From JACMLC01 sp963817025 (lineage in GTDB: Bacteria > Acidobacteriota > Blastocatellia > Pyrinomonadales > Pyrinomonadaceae), in NCBI GenBank assembly GCA_963817025.1, contig CAWFML010000001.1:124001-188000 (forward strand): a stretch of DNA of 64,000 bases, in the 5' to 3' direction. The position numbers and the translations under genes were made by a program. Shown one piece after another: positions 43,896 to 52,265 of the stretch. The notes below the pieces were generated by a model. It made no database searches. It saw nothing but the letters and a program-made list of their open reading frames with translations, and had not been told where the DNA came from. How positions within the stretch are numbered: the first letter of the stretch is position 1; each line of letters begins with the position of its first letter.

Positions 43896-44849
43896 TTACT
43901 GTGGTGCAATCCGAATAAGCCTGTGGAGCGGGTCAAAAGTCAAGCGGAAGGGCGCGAGCGCATCGCGGCCCAAAAGGATAGGCGAGCCTGTGGCAACGCC
44001 TGAGAGCAAATCTGTCGGGACTCTGCGCAGTTCCATCGAGCCGATGCGAATGGTCGCGGGAGCGATGCGTCTTGCGCTGACTCTGCCGCCGCCCAAATCC
44101 CGCACGACATTTCCCTCTCTGCCGTCGCGCGGGAGAAGACCGAGCGCGTGCGCCGACTCTTCGCTGACGGCGAGGCCAAAGCCGGAGCCTGTGTCTATCA
44201 ATGCGCGGCGTCCATCACCGAGCGTGACGAAAGGGCGACGGCTGCCGCTCTGAAAAACCCACGGCACAACCGCGCCGCCCGGCGGCACATCGCCTGTGCG
44301 TACAGGCTCGAACTGTGGGTTGAACGCGCTGATCTCGCCTTGCGGCAAATCAATGATAAAGCCAAGCGGCCAGTAGCTCTCAGACGGGTCGAGCACGCCG
44401 TCAATGTCTGCGGGCAGCCCGCCCGCGACGATGACCGGGCCGCGCTGTGGCGGCAGCAGATTATCCGCATCGCCAATCGCAAGCTCGCGCAAGACGCCTT
44501 CGCGCCCTGTGGCGTTGTGCATGCCGCTCATGCCGCTGATGTTGACCGTAGAGCCGCGCCGGATGGCGACGCGCGCCTCGGCGGCAACGCGGTCGGAGAT
44601 AATGGTCGCGCCCGCCCCTGTGTCTATGACAAAGGTGTATGCGCCCGCGCCGTTGATCCAGACCTTTGCCAGCAGCCCGCGTCCTTCAACCTCTCTGAAG
44701 CTCGCCGGATAAGGAATGGCCCGCTTCTGCTGCCCGCGCCGCAGAAAGCTTTGGGCAGCCCCGTAAGTATACGAAGCTGCCCAGACTGTCAGTGCGACGA
44801 GAACGATTGAAGCTGCGACGAGCGCTCTGCTTTTCAAAGCATGCTTCAT
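43896..44849 (-). CDS. membrane-anchored retropepsin-like aspartic protease with two DTG sites
   Basis: 317 residues with an N-terminal membrane anchor or signal (about 8-28). The first active-site motif is FVIDTGAGATIIS (Asp76) and a second is ALIDTGSGFGLAVS (Asp219), each in a hydrophobic strand context followed by the usual helix. Retropepsin-like bacterial proteases normally have one DTG per chain and work as dimers; two in one chain suggests a fused pair, as in pepsins. The active site would face the periplasm. It lies between a glycine-zipper protein gene (17 bases upstream) and the VWFA gene (35 bases downstream), so a three-gene unit is likely. Confidence 0.82.
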   Translation of the reverse strand: MKHALKSRALVAASIVLVALTVWAASYTYGAAQSFLRRGQQKRAIPYPASFREVEGRGLLAKVWINGAGAYTFVIDTGAGATIISDRVAAEARVAIRRGSTVNISGMSGMHNATGREGVLRELAIGDADNLLPPQRGPVIVAGGLPADIDGVLDPSESYWPLGFIIDLPQGEISAFNPQFEPVRTGDVPPGGAVVPWVFQSGSRRPFVTLGDGRRALIDTGSGFGLAVSEESAHALGLLPRDGREGNVVRDLGGGRVSARRIAPATIRIGSMELRRVPTDLLSGVATGSPILLGRDALAPFRLTFDPLHRLIRIAPQ

Positions 44850-44866
44850 CGTGTTTCTCTCGATGG

Positions 44867-45454
44867 TTAGTTGCGGTTATTTCTCTTACGCAGTTTGTAG
44901 GTATAGAGCGCGGAACCGCCGCCGCCCGCCAAGCCGCCAATCAGCGCGCCTTTTTTGCCGCCGATGAGGCCGCCGATCAGCGCGCCGCCGCCCGCACCGG
45001 CTGCGACCGTCAACTTGTCACGGTGCTTCTGCCAGAAAGAGCGTTTCTGCGGCTGACGCTGCTCATAGTCGTAATAGACTCTGCGCGAGTTGTTGCCGCC
45101 TCTGGAAACACGTCTTGAGCGAGTGTTGTTTTGATAGACAACCGGCGTCGCGGCATTCGTGCGTTCCTGATTGGCTATCTGATATTCGGCCTGCGACATG
45201 CCTTTTTCCTGCGCGGCGAGAAAGCCTTCCTCAAATCCGTCGCGGAAAGCGGCCTGCTCGCCGGTCAAGCTCGCCTGCGTCGCAGAGATAGGAAGAGCCG
45301 CCGTCGTATTCGCAGCCTGAACGGGCGTGCCGGTCGTGGTGGCCTCCGTATTAGTTTCCGCAGTTTTCGGGGCGCGCATCACAAACGCTCCCACAGAGCC
45401 GCCCAAGAGGGCCGCCACCAGCGCGATTGGTAAGATTCTTTTCATTGGGGTCAT
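44867..45454 (-). CDS. exported glycine-zipper protein
   Basis: About 195 residues with an N-terminal membrane segment (ILPIALVAALLGGSVGAFVM). A Thr/Ala-rich linker follows, then a Tyr/Arg/Gln-rich basic part, then a glycine zipper (VAAGAGGGALIGGLIGGKKGALIGGLAGGGGSALY, from about residue 150) of the kind found in outer-membrane or pore-associated proteins. AAGGAG lies upstream; GTG at 45457, ATG at 45454 and ATG at 45445 are all possible starts. First gene of the unit with the aspartic protease and VWFA genes. Confidence 0.75.
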   Translation of the reverse strand: MTPMKRILPIALVAALLGGSVGAFVMRAPKTAETNTEATTTGTPVQAANTTAALPISATQASLTGEQAAFRDGFEEGFLAAQEKGMSQAEYQIANQERTNAATPVVYQNNTRSRRVSRGGNNSRRVYYDYEQRQPQKRSFWQKHRDKLTVAAGAGGGALIGGLIGGKKGALIGGLAGGGGSALYTYKLRKRNNRN

Positions 45455-45854
45455 CACTTCAGTTTCTCCTTTATCAATCTTGTCCCCGCGCCTTGCTGTT
45501 TGGCCGGGCCATGCAGGTATATGGCAAGTGCTGTTCCTCTCTCCGTGAAGTTTGAAGGATAACTGGATTGACGGGTTAATAAATAAGCACTTACGCGATT
45601 CATCCCTATAAATTAAGACACCACAATAAAATCATAATATTTGCGGGGCATAGCCTCTCGTTAATCATAGCCCGCTTTGGTATGCGATATGGATTGTGCA
45701 CACACGATATGCTCAGTTTTCGTTCGCCAGCCTGCAAGCCTGAGTAGCTCTCTGATACATCCGGCGAGTTTTAAATAGCATCTTAGTGTTGCTCAATGAT
45801 TGCTGTTAGAATGGCTCTTGATTGAGCCGACAATTTCTCCTATGAGGACTAAAA
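45455..45854. other. divergent intergenic region
   Basis: About 400 AT-richer bases between the glycine-zipper gene (minus) and the BI-1 gene (plus). It should hold promoters for both. A small GGCTC-TTGATT-GAGCC palindrome lies near 45811. No gene seen. Confidence 0.4.
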
Positions 45855-46580
45855 ATGAATCAATCCCCTTTTCAGAATCAGCCGCAGGGATGGCAAACGG
45901 AAGACGGGTGGAGCAACTTTCAATCTCCGACGGCGGCGCAGGCCAGCCTTTCTGAGAGACTTGGCTTCATACGCAAAGTGTATACGATCTTTTTCGTCGG
46001 AATCCTGTTTGCCGTGGGCGGAGCCGCGCTCGGCTTTGTCTTTCCGCCATTGATGATAGCGGTGGCGCAGCATCCGTTTATCGCGCTCATAGTGATGATG
46101 GGCGGCGTCATCGGCGCGCAGGCCGTGCGGCATGTGCCGGGCATTAATCTGCTGGCTTTCTTTGGCTTTACGACCCTGACGGGCGCGATTATCTCGCCGC
46201 TGCTGTATATCATTAGCGGGACGAATCCCGGCTCGATCTTACAGGCGGGCCTCCTGACGATTGGCATCTTCGGCGGTCTGACGGCTTACGTCTTCATCTC
46301 CAAACGCGATTTTAGCTTTATGCGGGGCATGGTGATGACCGGCCTCATAGTAGTCTTTCTGGCGGGCCTGCTAAATATCTTCATCGCTTCCAGCGCGCTC
46401 TCGTTCGCTGTTGCGGCGGCGGCCCTGCTGCTCTTTTCGGGCTTCGTGCTCTACGACACGTCCAACATCATTCGCCGTTATCCGACCAACGAATACATAG
46501 CGGGCGCGATGAGTCTCTATCTGGACGCTTTCAATATTTTCCTCGCGCTGCTTCGGATTCTGAACGCGGGCAAGAGATAA
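45855..46580 (+). CDS. Bax inhibitor-1/YccA-family membrane protein
   Basis: 241 residues with seven hydrophobic segments from about residue 42 onward. The N-terminal FIRKVYTIFFVGILFAVGGAALGF, the GLTAYVFISKRDFSFMRGM loop and the end LYDTSNIIRRYPTNEYIAGAMSLYLDAFNIFLALLRIL are clear family marks; the Asp residues of LYDTS and LYLDAFN are the conserved acidic pair linked to pH-sensitive cation (calcium) leak in this family. The cytoplasmic N-terminus is Gln/Pro-rich. GAGGA lies six bases before the ATG. A terminator follows. Confidence 0.93.
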   Translation: MNQSPFQNQPQGWQTEDGWSNFQSPTAAQASLSERLGFIRKVYTIFFVGILFAVGGAALGFVFPPLMIAVAQHPFIALIVMMGGVIGAQAVRHVPGINLLAFFGFTTLTGAIISPLLYIISGTNPGSILQAGLLTIGIFGGLTAYVFISKRDFSFMRGMVMTGLIVVFLAGLLNIFIASSALSFAVAAAALLLFSGFVLYDTSNIIRRYPTNEYIAGAMSLYLDAFNIFLALLRILNAGKR

Positions 46581-46618
46581 GAGCACGCGCAGCGCGCTGG
46601 CGCGGCGTCAAAAAAATC

Positions 46619-46663
46619 AAGGGCGGTGGTGAGCCTCAAGCTTACCGCCGCCCTTTCTTATTT
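46619..46663 (+). terminator. rho-independent terminator after the BI-1 gene
   Basis: AAGGGCGGTGGTGAG pairs with CTTACCGCCGCCCTT (two G-T wobbles) around a seven-base loop and is followed by TCTTATTTT. Located 38 bases after the stop codon. Confidence 0.85.
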
Positions 46664-46705
46664 TATGTGAATCAAGAGTAGAAAAGAGATTGGCTGTGTG
46701 AGCTT

Positions 46706-46807
46706 TCTCTTTGCGGTGCTTTGCGTCTGACTCTTTGCGCTCTTTGCGTTTAAGCTCAATATTAACCGCAAAGAGCGCAAAGGTTTTTCGCAAAGCACCG
46801 CAAAGAT
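46706..46807. repeat. CAAAGGCG-type inverted repeat
   Basis: Left arm TCTCTTTGCGGTGCTTTGCG plus CTCTTTGCGCTCTTTGCG; right arm CCGCAAAGAGCGCAAAGG plus CGCAAAGCACCGCAAAGA. Lies downstream of the BI-1 terminator and upstream of the SGNH hydrolase gene. Confidence 0.65.
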
Positions 46808-46944
46808 TGTTCGACTCTTGCATTCACATATTTTTAGACGCTTTAATAAATTGACATTTCCCGGCGGCGAAACTACTCTCTGCATGCTGCACGTCCGCTT
46901 TTCAGTTCCTGCTGACTCAGGCATTCCTAAGGAGACAATAGAAG

Positions 46945-48633
46945 ATGAAGTCATCTACACAGTTTACCCTGCGTGCGTTTCAGTGCGCGTCCGGTTTCAG
47001 AAGACGCATCAGCCGCGCGCTATGTCTGACGCTCATGACAGCGATGCTATTGGCGCATCTGGCCGTTCCGGCGACAGCGCAGACGACATGGAATTACACA
47101 GCCGTCGGCGATTCCCTGTGTTTCGGGCTTTTCGCCTTGAGCGGCTATGTCCCCAGATACCGCAACTTTCTGCAAACGGATAACAGCGTCACAATCAATC
47201 TCAACAATCTGGGTGTCAACGGCTGGACGAGCGGCCAGTTGCTGGATGCTTTGACGAACAACGCAAGCTTTCGCAATTCGATCTCGACTTCGCAGGTCGT
47301 GACGTGGGACATCGGCGGCAACGACCTGCTGGACGCGCGCAGTTCTTACAAGCAAAGCACGTGCGGCGGGCCGGACAATCAAGACTGCCTGCGCAGCACG
47401 CTCGCCAGCGCCAAGACCAACATCAACGGCATCATTCAACAAATACTCGCTTTACGCAGCACCTCAAACACCATCATTCGCACGATGGATATGTACAACC
47501 CTTACGTCAACACGGACAGAAATGCGAACACGTGGGCCAATGACGGCGGGATTAACGACTATCAGGCTTTTAAGCCTTATCTGGACGACCTGAACAATTT
47601 CATTCGGACACGGGCGACGCAGAATGGCATCGCCTGCGCTAAAGTCTCAAACGCATTCAATGGCCCAAGCGGAGATGTGGATGCAGGCTCGCGCGGCTAT
47701 ATCTCTTTCGATGCGCTGCATCCGAACGACACAGGGCACGGCGTCATCGCCACACAGTTCCGCGCCGCGACCATTATCCAGCGCGCCAGAGTCGCAGAGA
47801 CTTTTGACTTTGACGGGGACAAAAAAACAGACCTTGTCGTGTGGAGTCCCGCGAGCGGTCTCTGGCAGATTATCAATAGCAACGACAATTCCACCAGAAA
47901 CGAAGTGTGGGGCGCAGGCAGCTTGGGCGATGTCGCAGTCCCGGGAGACTACGATGGCGATGGCAAGACTGACCTCGCTGTTTTCCGCACAGTTCAGGGC
48001 GTCTGGTACATCCTCAATAGCTCAAACGGCACTGCGAGAGTTCAGCCGTGGGGAACGAATGGTGACAGGCCCGTGCCCGGCGATTATGACGGAGACGGCA
48101 AGACAGACATCGCTGTCTTTCGCGCGGGCGCGTGGTATGTGCTGCAAAGCTCGGACAACGCTTTGCGCGCACAGCAGTTCGGTATCTCGACGGACAAGAC
48201 GGCGCAAGGGGATTATGACGGAGACGGCAAGACAGATGTCGCGGTTTTTCGTCAGGGAATCTGGTATATCAACAAGAGTTCAAACGGCGTGCTCAGAGCG
48301 GAAGCATGGGGACTCGCTGGCGATGTGGCAGTGCCTGGGGATTACGACGGAGACTTTAAGACGGACATCGCGGTGTGGCGCAGCGCAACCGGCTACTGGT
48401 ATATCAGGCGCAGCGAGAGCGAAACCTTACTCGCACATCAATGGGGCAATCAGAGTTTTAATGATGCAGCCACTCCCGGCGATTATGACGGAGACGGTCG
48501 GGCGGATGTTGCTGTCTGGCGGTCAGATTCCGGCTACTGGTATGTCCTGAAAAGCTCCGACGCAGGCATCATCTCAAGCCAGTGGGGACAAAGCGGCGAC
48601 GTTCCCGCACCTTCCACTTACATCTCAGAATAA
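46945..48633 (+). CDS. secreted SGNH/GDSL hydrolase with C-terminal FG-GAP repeats
   Basis: 562 residues. A long signal peptide (about 1-46, cleavage after TAQ). The SGNH hydrolase has block I GDSLCFG (Ser57), block III GGND (124-127) and block V DALH (Asp256, His259), so the catalytic triad is complete; likely substrates are acyl or acetyl esters. From about residue 290 there are about six repeats of the type DYDGDGKTDLAVFR...GVWYILNSSNG, the same type as the second block of the protein at 31748-34831. AAGGAG lies ten bases before the ATG. Confidence 0.9.
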   Translation: MKSSTQFTLRAFQCASGFRRRISRALCLTLMTAMLLAHLAVPATAQTTWNYTAVGDSLCFGLFALSGYVPRYRNFLQTDNSVTINLNNLGVNGWTSGQLLDALTNNASFRNSISTSQVVTWDIGGNDLLDARSSYKQSTCGGPDNQDCLRSTLASAKTNINGIIQQILALRSTSNTIIRTMDMYNPYVNTDRNANTWANDGGINDYQAFKPYLDDLNNFIRTRATQNGIACAKVSNAFNGPSGDVDAGSRGYISFDALHPNDTGHGVIATQFRAATIIQRARVAETFDFDGDKKTDLVVWSPASGLWQIINSNDNSTRNEVWGAGSLGDVAVPGDYDGDGKTDLAVFRTVQGVWYILNSSNGTARVQPWGTNGDRPVPGDYDGDGKTDIAVFRAGAWYVLQSSDNALRAQQFGISTDKTAQGDYDGDGKTDVAVFRQGIWYINKSSNGVLRAEAWGLAGDVAVPGDYDGDFKTDIAVWRSATGYWYIRRSESETLLAHQWGNQSFNDAATPGDYDGDGRADVAVWRSDSGYWYVLKSSDAGIISSQWGQSGDVPAPSTYISE

Positions 48634-48675
48634 AGCCAGTGCACTGTAATTAAATTTTTAAGATTTAATGAATTG

Positions 48676-48695
48676 CCTCCAGCTAAAGCTGGAGG
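48676..48695. repeat. small palindrome CCTCCAGCT-AA-AGCTGGAGG
   Basis: Perfect 9-bp arms, 42 bases after the SGNH hydrolase stop. It could be a terminator without a T tract or part of the REP-like cluster that follows. Confidence 0.5.
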
Positions 48696-48714
48696 ACTTA
48701 AGAAGCTGTTTTAA

Positions 48715-48894
48715 AAGCCCTGAAAGGGCGCATGTCATAGCCCGGGGCATCGCCCCGCGTCAGCTATTAGCGATGGAGTGTGACCTGATGCGCCCTCGCT
48801 GACGGTCGGGCTACAGCCCCGTGAGCGATAGTACAGGGGCAGTAGCCCGACCGTCAGCGAGGGCGCAGGCAATTGCAACCCGCTATAATTAACA
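48715..48894. repeat. REP/BIME-like palindromic cluster, copy 1
   Basis: It contains AGCCCTGAAAGGGCG (48716), CGGGGCATCGCCCCG, and a perfect 25-bp inverted repeat (48790-48814 and 48842-48866) with core GCTGACGGTCGGGCTAC. The outer parts CTATTAGCGATGGAGT and GCAGGCAATTGCAACCCGCT also occur, slightly changed, at 59876-60000, so the element extends beyond the hairpin. It occupies the space between the SGNH hydrolase and the convergent peptidase gene. Confidence 0.7.
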
Positions 48895-48980
48895 AAGTGG
48901 CGACTTTAGCTACTCATGACAGGGCGTTAACCTCAAACATTGCGGGAAAATATAGCAAGGTGGCGGAAGGAATGAGACTT

Positions 48981-50411
48981 TCAGTCCCTTCTGCCTTTCG
49001 CGGATTGGGGCATCAGGCTTTCGATGTCGTCAATCGTCGAGGGAATCTTCGCGGACATTTTCCGCACGCTGCTGTCGGGCATAATCATGTAGTCGTCTTC
49101 GATTCTCACGCCGAGCTTTTCCGTCTGGATGTAGATGCCCGGCTCTATCGTAAAGACCTCGCCGGGTTGGATGGGTTTGGTGTAATCGCCAGTGTCGTGC
49201 ACATCCATGCCGAGGTAGTGGCCGAGGCTGTGTATGAAGAAATGATCCATCGTGTACTCTTTCCCGTCCACATCTTTCGCCCTTAAAGGACTCTTGCGGA
49301 AAAAGTCCACGACAAACTCGTGCACGTCGTTGTGCGTCATCCCCGGCTTGTACTTGGCGGCGGCTGCCGTTTGCGCGTCGAGGACGAGTTGATAAATCTC
49401 TCGCTGGCGCGGCGTGAACTTTCCGCTCGCCGGATAGGTGCGCGTGATGTCCGCCGTGTAGAGCGAATATTCCGCGCCGATGTCGCAGACTATCAAATCG
49501 CCCGCGTCAATCTTCTTGCGGTTCTCGCTGTAATGCAGGATGGTCGAATAGATGCCGCTGCCGACGATGGACGGGAAACCGGGCCGCTCTGCTCCGCCGC
49601 GCATAAAGGCCGCTTCGAGGATGGCTTGAATCTGATACTCGTACATCCCCGGCTTGAGATTGAAGGCGATGTCGCGGTGGGCCTCGCCCGTGATGTCTAT
49701 AGCCTTTTGCAGGAGCGCGATTTCGGAGGGCGATTTAAACTTACGCATCTCGCCAATCATGTTAAGGACTGATTGCTCGCCGCGTACAAGCTCTACGCCC
49801 GGTAATTCCTTGACGGCCTGCTGGACAAAATAATATTCAAGCACGCTGCCGTTGCTCGGCTGTGTGGGCGCACGCGTGTAGAGCTTCATCTTGCTCTGCC
49901 CCTGCGCCTCTTTGAACGCGGGGAGCGAGGCGGCCTCTTTCAGTTTGGGCCACAAATCCTCTCTGATAGATAGCACGCGCTCGACGCCAAAGGCTTTCGC
50001 AGTCTCTTCGCCGGGCGCGAGCTGCACGCCCGTCCAGCGTTCCATCACCAGGTTGCGCGGCGGGATAAACACAATCTCACGCGCGCCGCCAAGCGACGGC
50101 AAACCCTGCGGCACAAGCAGCAGGGCTGCGCCCGGAGTACGCACGCCCGTCAGATAGCCCATCCAGTTGTTCTGGCGGTAACGCGCCTCGATGCCCGTGT
50201 CCTCTTCGACATTGCCGAGAATCAAGACCACGCCGTCCTTGATCTCGCTCATCAGCTTTTGCCGCCGCGCGCGATAATCACTGAGCGGCTGATTCAAAAG
50301 ACGCACGCCCGGCTCGTCATATTCACCCGCCTGCGCGAATGCCTGTGCGACCTGCGACAGAAGCATTGCGCCGAGCAACACAACTAAGGAAAGCTGTCTA
50401 AGCAATCTCAT
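48981..50411 (-). CDS. secreted Xaa-Pro aminopeptidase (M24B)
   Basis: 476 residues with a signal peptide (about 1-27). The N-terminal creatinase-like domain precedes an M24 pita-bread domain with metal ligands in VCDIGAEYSLYTADITRTY (two Asp), HSLGHYLGMDVHD (His), FTIEPGIY (Glu) and GVRIEDDY (Glu). It removes the N-terminal residue before proline. Export suggests a role in degrading external peptides, in keeping with the three exported S8 peptidases. It lies 112 bases downstream of nothing else but an inverted repeat and the serine hydrolase gene end. Confidence 0.93.
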   Translation of the reverse strand: MRLLRQLSLVVLLGAMLLSQVAQAFAQAGEYDEPGVRLLNQPLSDYRARRQKLMSEIKDGVVLILGNVEEDTGIEARYRQNNWMGYLTGVRTPGAALLLVPQGLPSLGGAREIVFIPPRNLVMERWTGVQLAPGEETAKAFGVERVLSIREDLWPKLKEAASLPAFKEAQGQSKMKLYTRAPTQPSNGSVLEYYFVQQAVKELPGVELVRGEQSVLNMIGEMRKFKSPSEIALLQKAIDITGEAHRDIAFNLKPGMYEYQIQAILEAAFMRGGAERPGFPSIVGSGIYSTILHYSENRKKIDAGDLIVCDIGAEYSLYTADITRTYPASGKFTPRQREIYQLVLDAQTAAAAKYKPGMTHNDVHEFVVDFFRKSPLRAKDVDGKEYTMDHFFIHSLGHYLGMDVHDTGDYTKPIQPGEVFTIEPGIYIQTEKLGVRIEDDYMIMPDSSVRKMSAKIPSTIDDIESLMPQSAKGRRD

Positions 50412-50436
50412 AATATTAACCTTTCAAGCTCTGGAA

Positions 50437-50508
50437 TTAACCACAAAGACACGCAGACACAAAGGGACATTTAGGTATCACTTTGTGTCTGCGTGTCTTT
50501 GTGGTCAA
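50437..50508. repeat. inverted repeat of ACAAAG words
   Basis: The arms 50437-50464 and 50481-50508 match at 27 of 28 positions; core ACCACAAAGACACGCAGACA. A 16-base loop. It fills the gap between the peptidase start and the serine hydrolase stop. Similar in design to, but with different words from, the CAAAGGCG repeats. Confidence 0.75.
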
Positions 50509-50522
50509 TTTTTTGTCCACTC

Positions 50523-51968
50523 TTATTTTATCTTCTTCGCCACATGATCGCCGTTCTGATGCAGAGTCAGGCCGTTGACTTCGCCCTTCTCGTCCTTGTT
50601 GAAGGTCAGGCTGATGCTCTCCACTTCTTCGAGATAAAAATCAACTTCGGATTTCGCGGCCAGCGTAGTCTTGCCCTGCCCAGTCGGCTGTGCGCGCAGG
50701 ACATTATTTTCAAGCGTGACGGACAACACCATCCCCGGCCTCAGTTCATATTCACCGACATATTTTTGCAGGATAGCCGGATCAACTTTGACGGCAGTGG
50801 GCAGGTTGAGCTTGTCTGCCAAATAGATGGCAGCGACTTTTTTCGAGATGCTGGCCGGTCTGAAGGCTCCGAAATTCGAGAGCACGACGACCGTAAAACG
50901 CTGCTGCGGGAAACGCATGATGTCCGTTCTGAATCCGGCCCAACCGCCAGAGTGCGAGACCGTCTCAAGGTCGCCGTATTTGCCGATGCCCCAACCGAAC
51001 CCGTATCCAATCTCTTTGCCGCTCGCAAGCTTGCCGGAAGTGAAAGCCTGTTTGAGCGTCGCCGCCTTGACCAGCTTCTCCGTATAGAGAGCCTGATCCC
51101 ACTTGTACATGTCTTCGATAGTCGTGTTGACGTTGCCGTCGCCGTAGATGAGATTCAGCGGCGTGTAGTCAATATTCGTGTACTTGTCTCCTTCCGGAGC
51201 ATAGCTGATAGCGCGGTTCTTAATCTTCGGCCTCGACTCGTCCGCGACGAGCGTGCTCTTCATGCCGAGCGGCTCAAAGACATTCTCTTTGAGAAACTGC
51301 GGCAAGGGTTTGCCCGAAGCCTTCAAGACAATCTGGCCCAGCACGACATAGCCGGAATTGCTGTACTCCCATTTCTCGCCAGCGGCGAAGCGGGCCTCTT
51401 TCTGCTCTGACAAGAGCTTTACAACATCGGCTGAAGTCGGCTCGAATCCTCCGGCCTTCCAGTCTTTATCAATCTTGCCTGTGGACGTGAAAGCACCCAT
51501 GTAATCGGGCAGGCCGGAAGTGTGATTGAGTATGTGGCGGACTGTGATCTTCTGCGCGTAGGCCGGAAACTCCGGGAAGAATTTCGTGAGCGGATCGTCA
51601 AGGCTGAGCTTTCCGCGCTCTGCCAGCATCAGGATAGCCATCGCCGTAAACTGCTTGGAGACGGAAGCCAGATCGAAAACGGTGTCCGGGCGAATCTGTT
51701 CTTTGCCCTCGACGTTTGCAAGGCCATAGCCTTTGCTGAGCAACACGCGCCCGTCTTGTACGACGAGCACGGCTGCGCCGGGCTTGTCGCTCCACCCGGC
51801 CATCAACGCATCCACCTGCGCGGCACGCTCGTCAAGCTTCTGGTTGGCCGCAGGGGCAGGCGCGGTCGCAGCCTTCCCCGAATTCTGACCTGTCTTTGTC
51901 TGACCGTAAGACGCAGCGGCGCACAAGCCGATGGACAGCACGATAGCAAGCAGTTTTTTTATCTGCAT
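50523..51968 (-). CDS. exported beta-lactamase-like serine hydrolase (class C / S12 type)
   Basis: 481 residues with a signal peptide (about 1-22). The SxxK motif is DLASVSKQFTAMAIL, the YxN motif EYSNSGYVVLG and the third motif VSHSGGWAGF, all in the right order. Such proteins are esterases, D-amino-acid or D,D-peptidases or true beta-lactamases; sequence alone does not decide. The C-terminal 100 residues form a beta-rich lipocalin-like domain (VGEYELRPGMVLSVTLENNVLRAQPTGQ). GGAGG lies five bases before the ATG. Confidence 0.9.
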   Translation of the reverse strand: MQIKKLLAIVLSIGLCAAASYGQTKTGQNSGKAATAPAPAANQKLDERAAQVDALMAGWSDKPGAAVLVVQDGRVLLSKGYGLANVEGKEQIRPDTVFDLASVSKQFTAMAILMLAERGKLSLDDPLTKFFPEFPAYAQKITVRHILNHTSGLPDYMGAFTSTGKIDKDWKAGGFEPTSADVVKLLSEQKEARFAAGEKWEYSNSGYVVLGQIVLKASGKPLPQFLKENVFEPLGMKSTLVADESRPKIKNRAISYAPEGDKYTNIDYTPLNLIYGDGNVNTTIEDMYKWDQALYTEKLVKAATLKQAFTSGKLASGKEIGYGFGWGIGKYGDLETVSHSGGWAGFRTDIMRFPQQRFTVVVLSNFGAFRPASISKKVAAIYLADKLNLPTAVKVDPAILQKYVGEYELRPGMVLSVTLENNVLRAQPTGQGKTTLAAKSEVDFYLEEVESISLTFNKDEKGEVNGLTLHQNGDHVAKKIK

Positions 51969-52119
51969 AATTTCCTCCGTGCCATGTTACGGCAAGTTTC
52001 CGGATTTGGTTTCTTTAGATTGGCTTGATTAGAGAAACGAAGTGACGAACCGACAGAATTTCAGGATAAGACAAAATCAATTTCGCTTTTCATGAAATTT
52101 GCGTGTTCCCCCTGCACTT

Positions 52120-52221
52120 CTTCGCGCCTTGAGTCTTTCTTTGCCTGCGCCCCCGGCGCGAAACAGCGACGTTTCGCGCCGGGGGCGCAAAGTTAAAACC
52201 GGTAGGCGCAAAGGGTTGAGT
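52120..52221. repeat. palindromic ~100-bp element, copy 2 (inverted)
   Basis: Ends TTCGCGCCTTGAGTCTTTC and AGGCGCAAAGGGTTGAG with the inner near-perfect palindrome GCCCCCGGCGCGAAAC/GTTTCGCGCCGGGGGC. Same family as 4371-4469 and 63256-63359, in opposite orientation. Confidence 0.75.
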
Positions 52222-52265
52222 TAGTTTGTGCCTGAGTTTTGAAATCGGCTCTCAACTTTTCGTTA

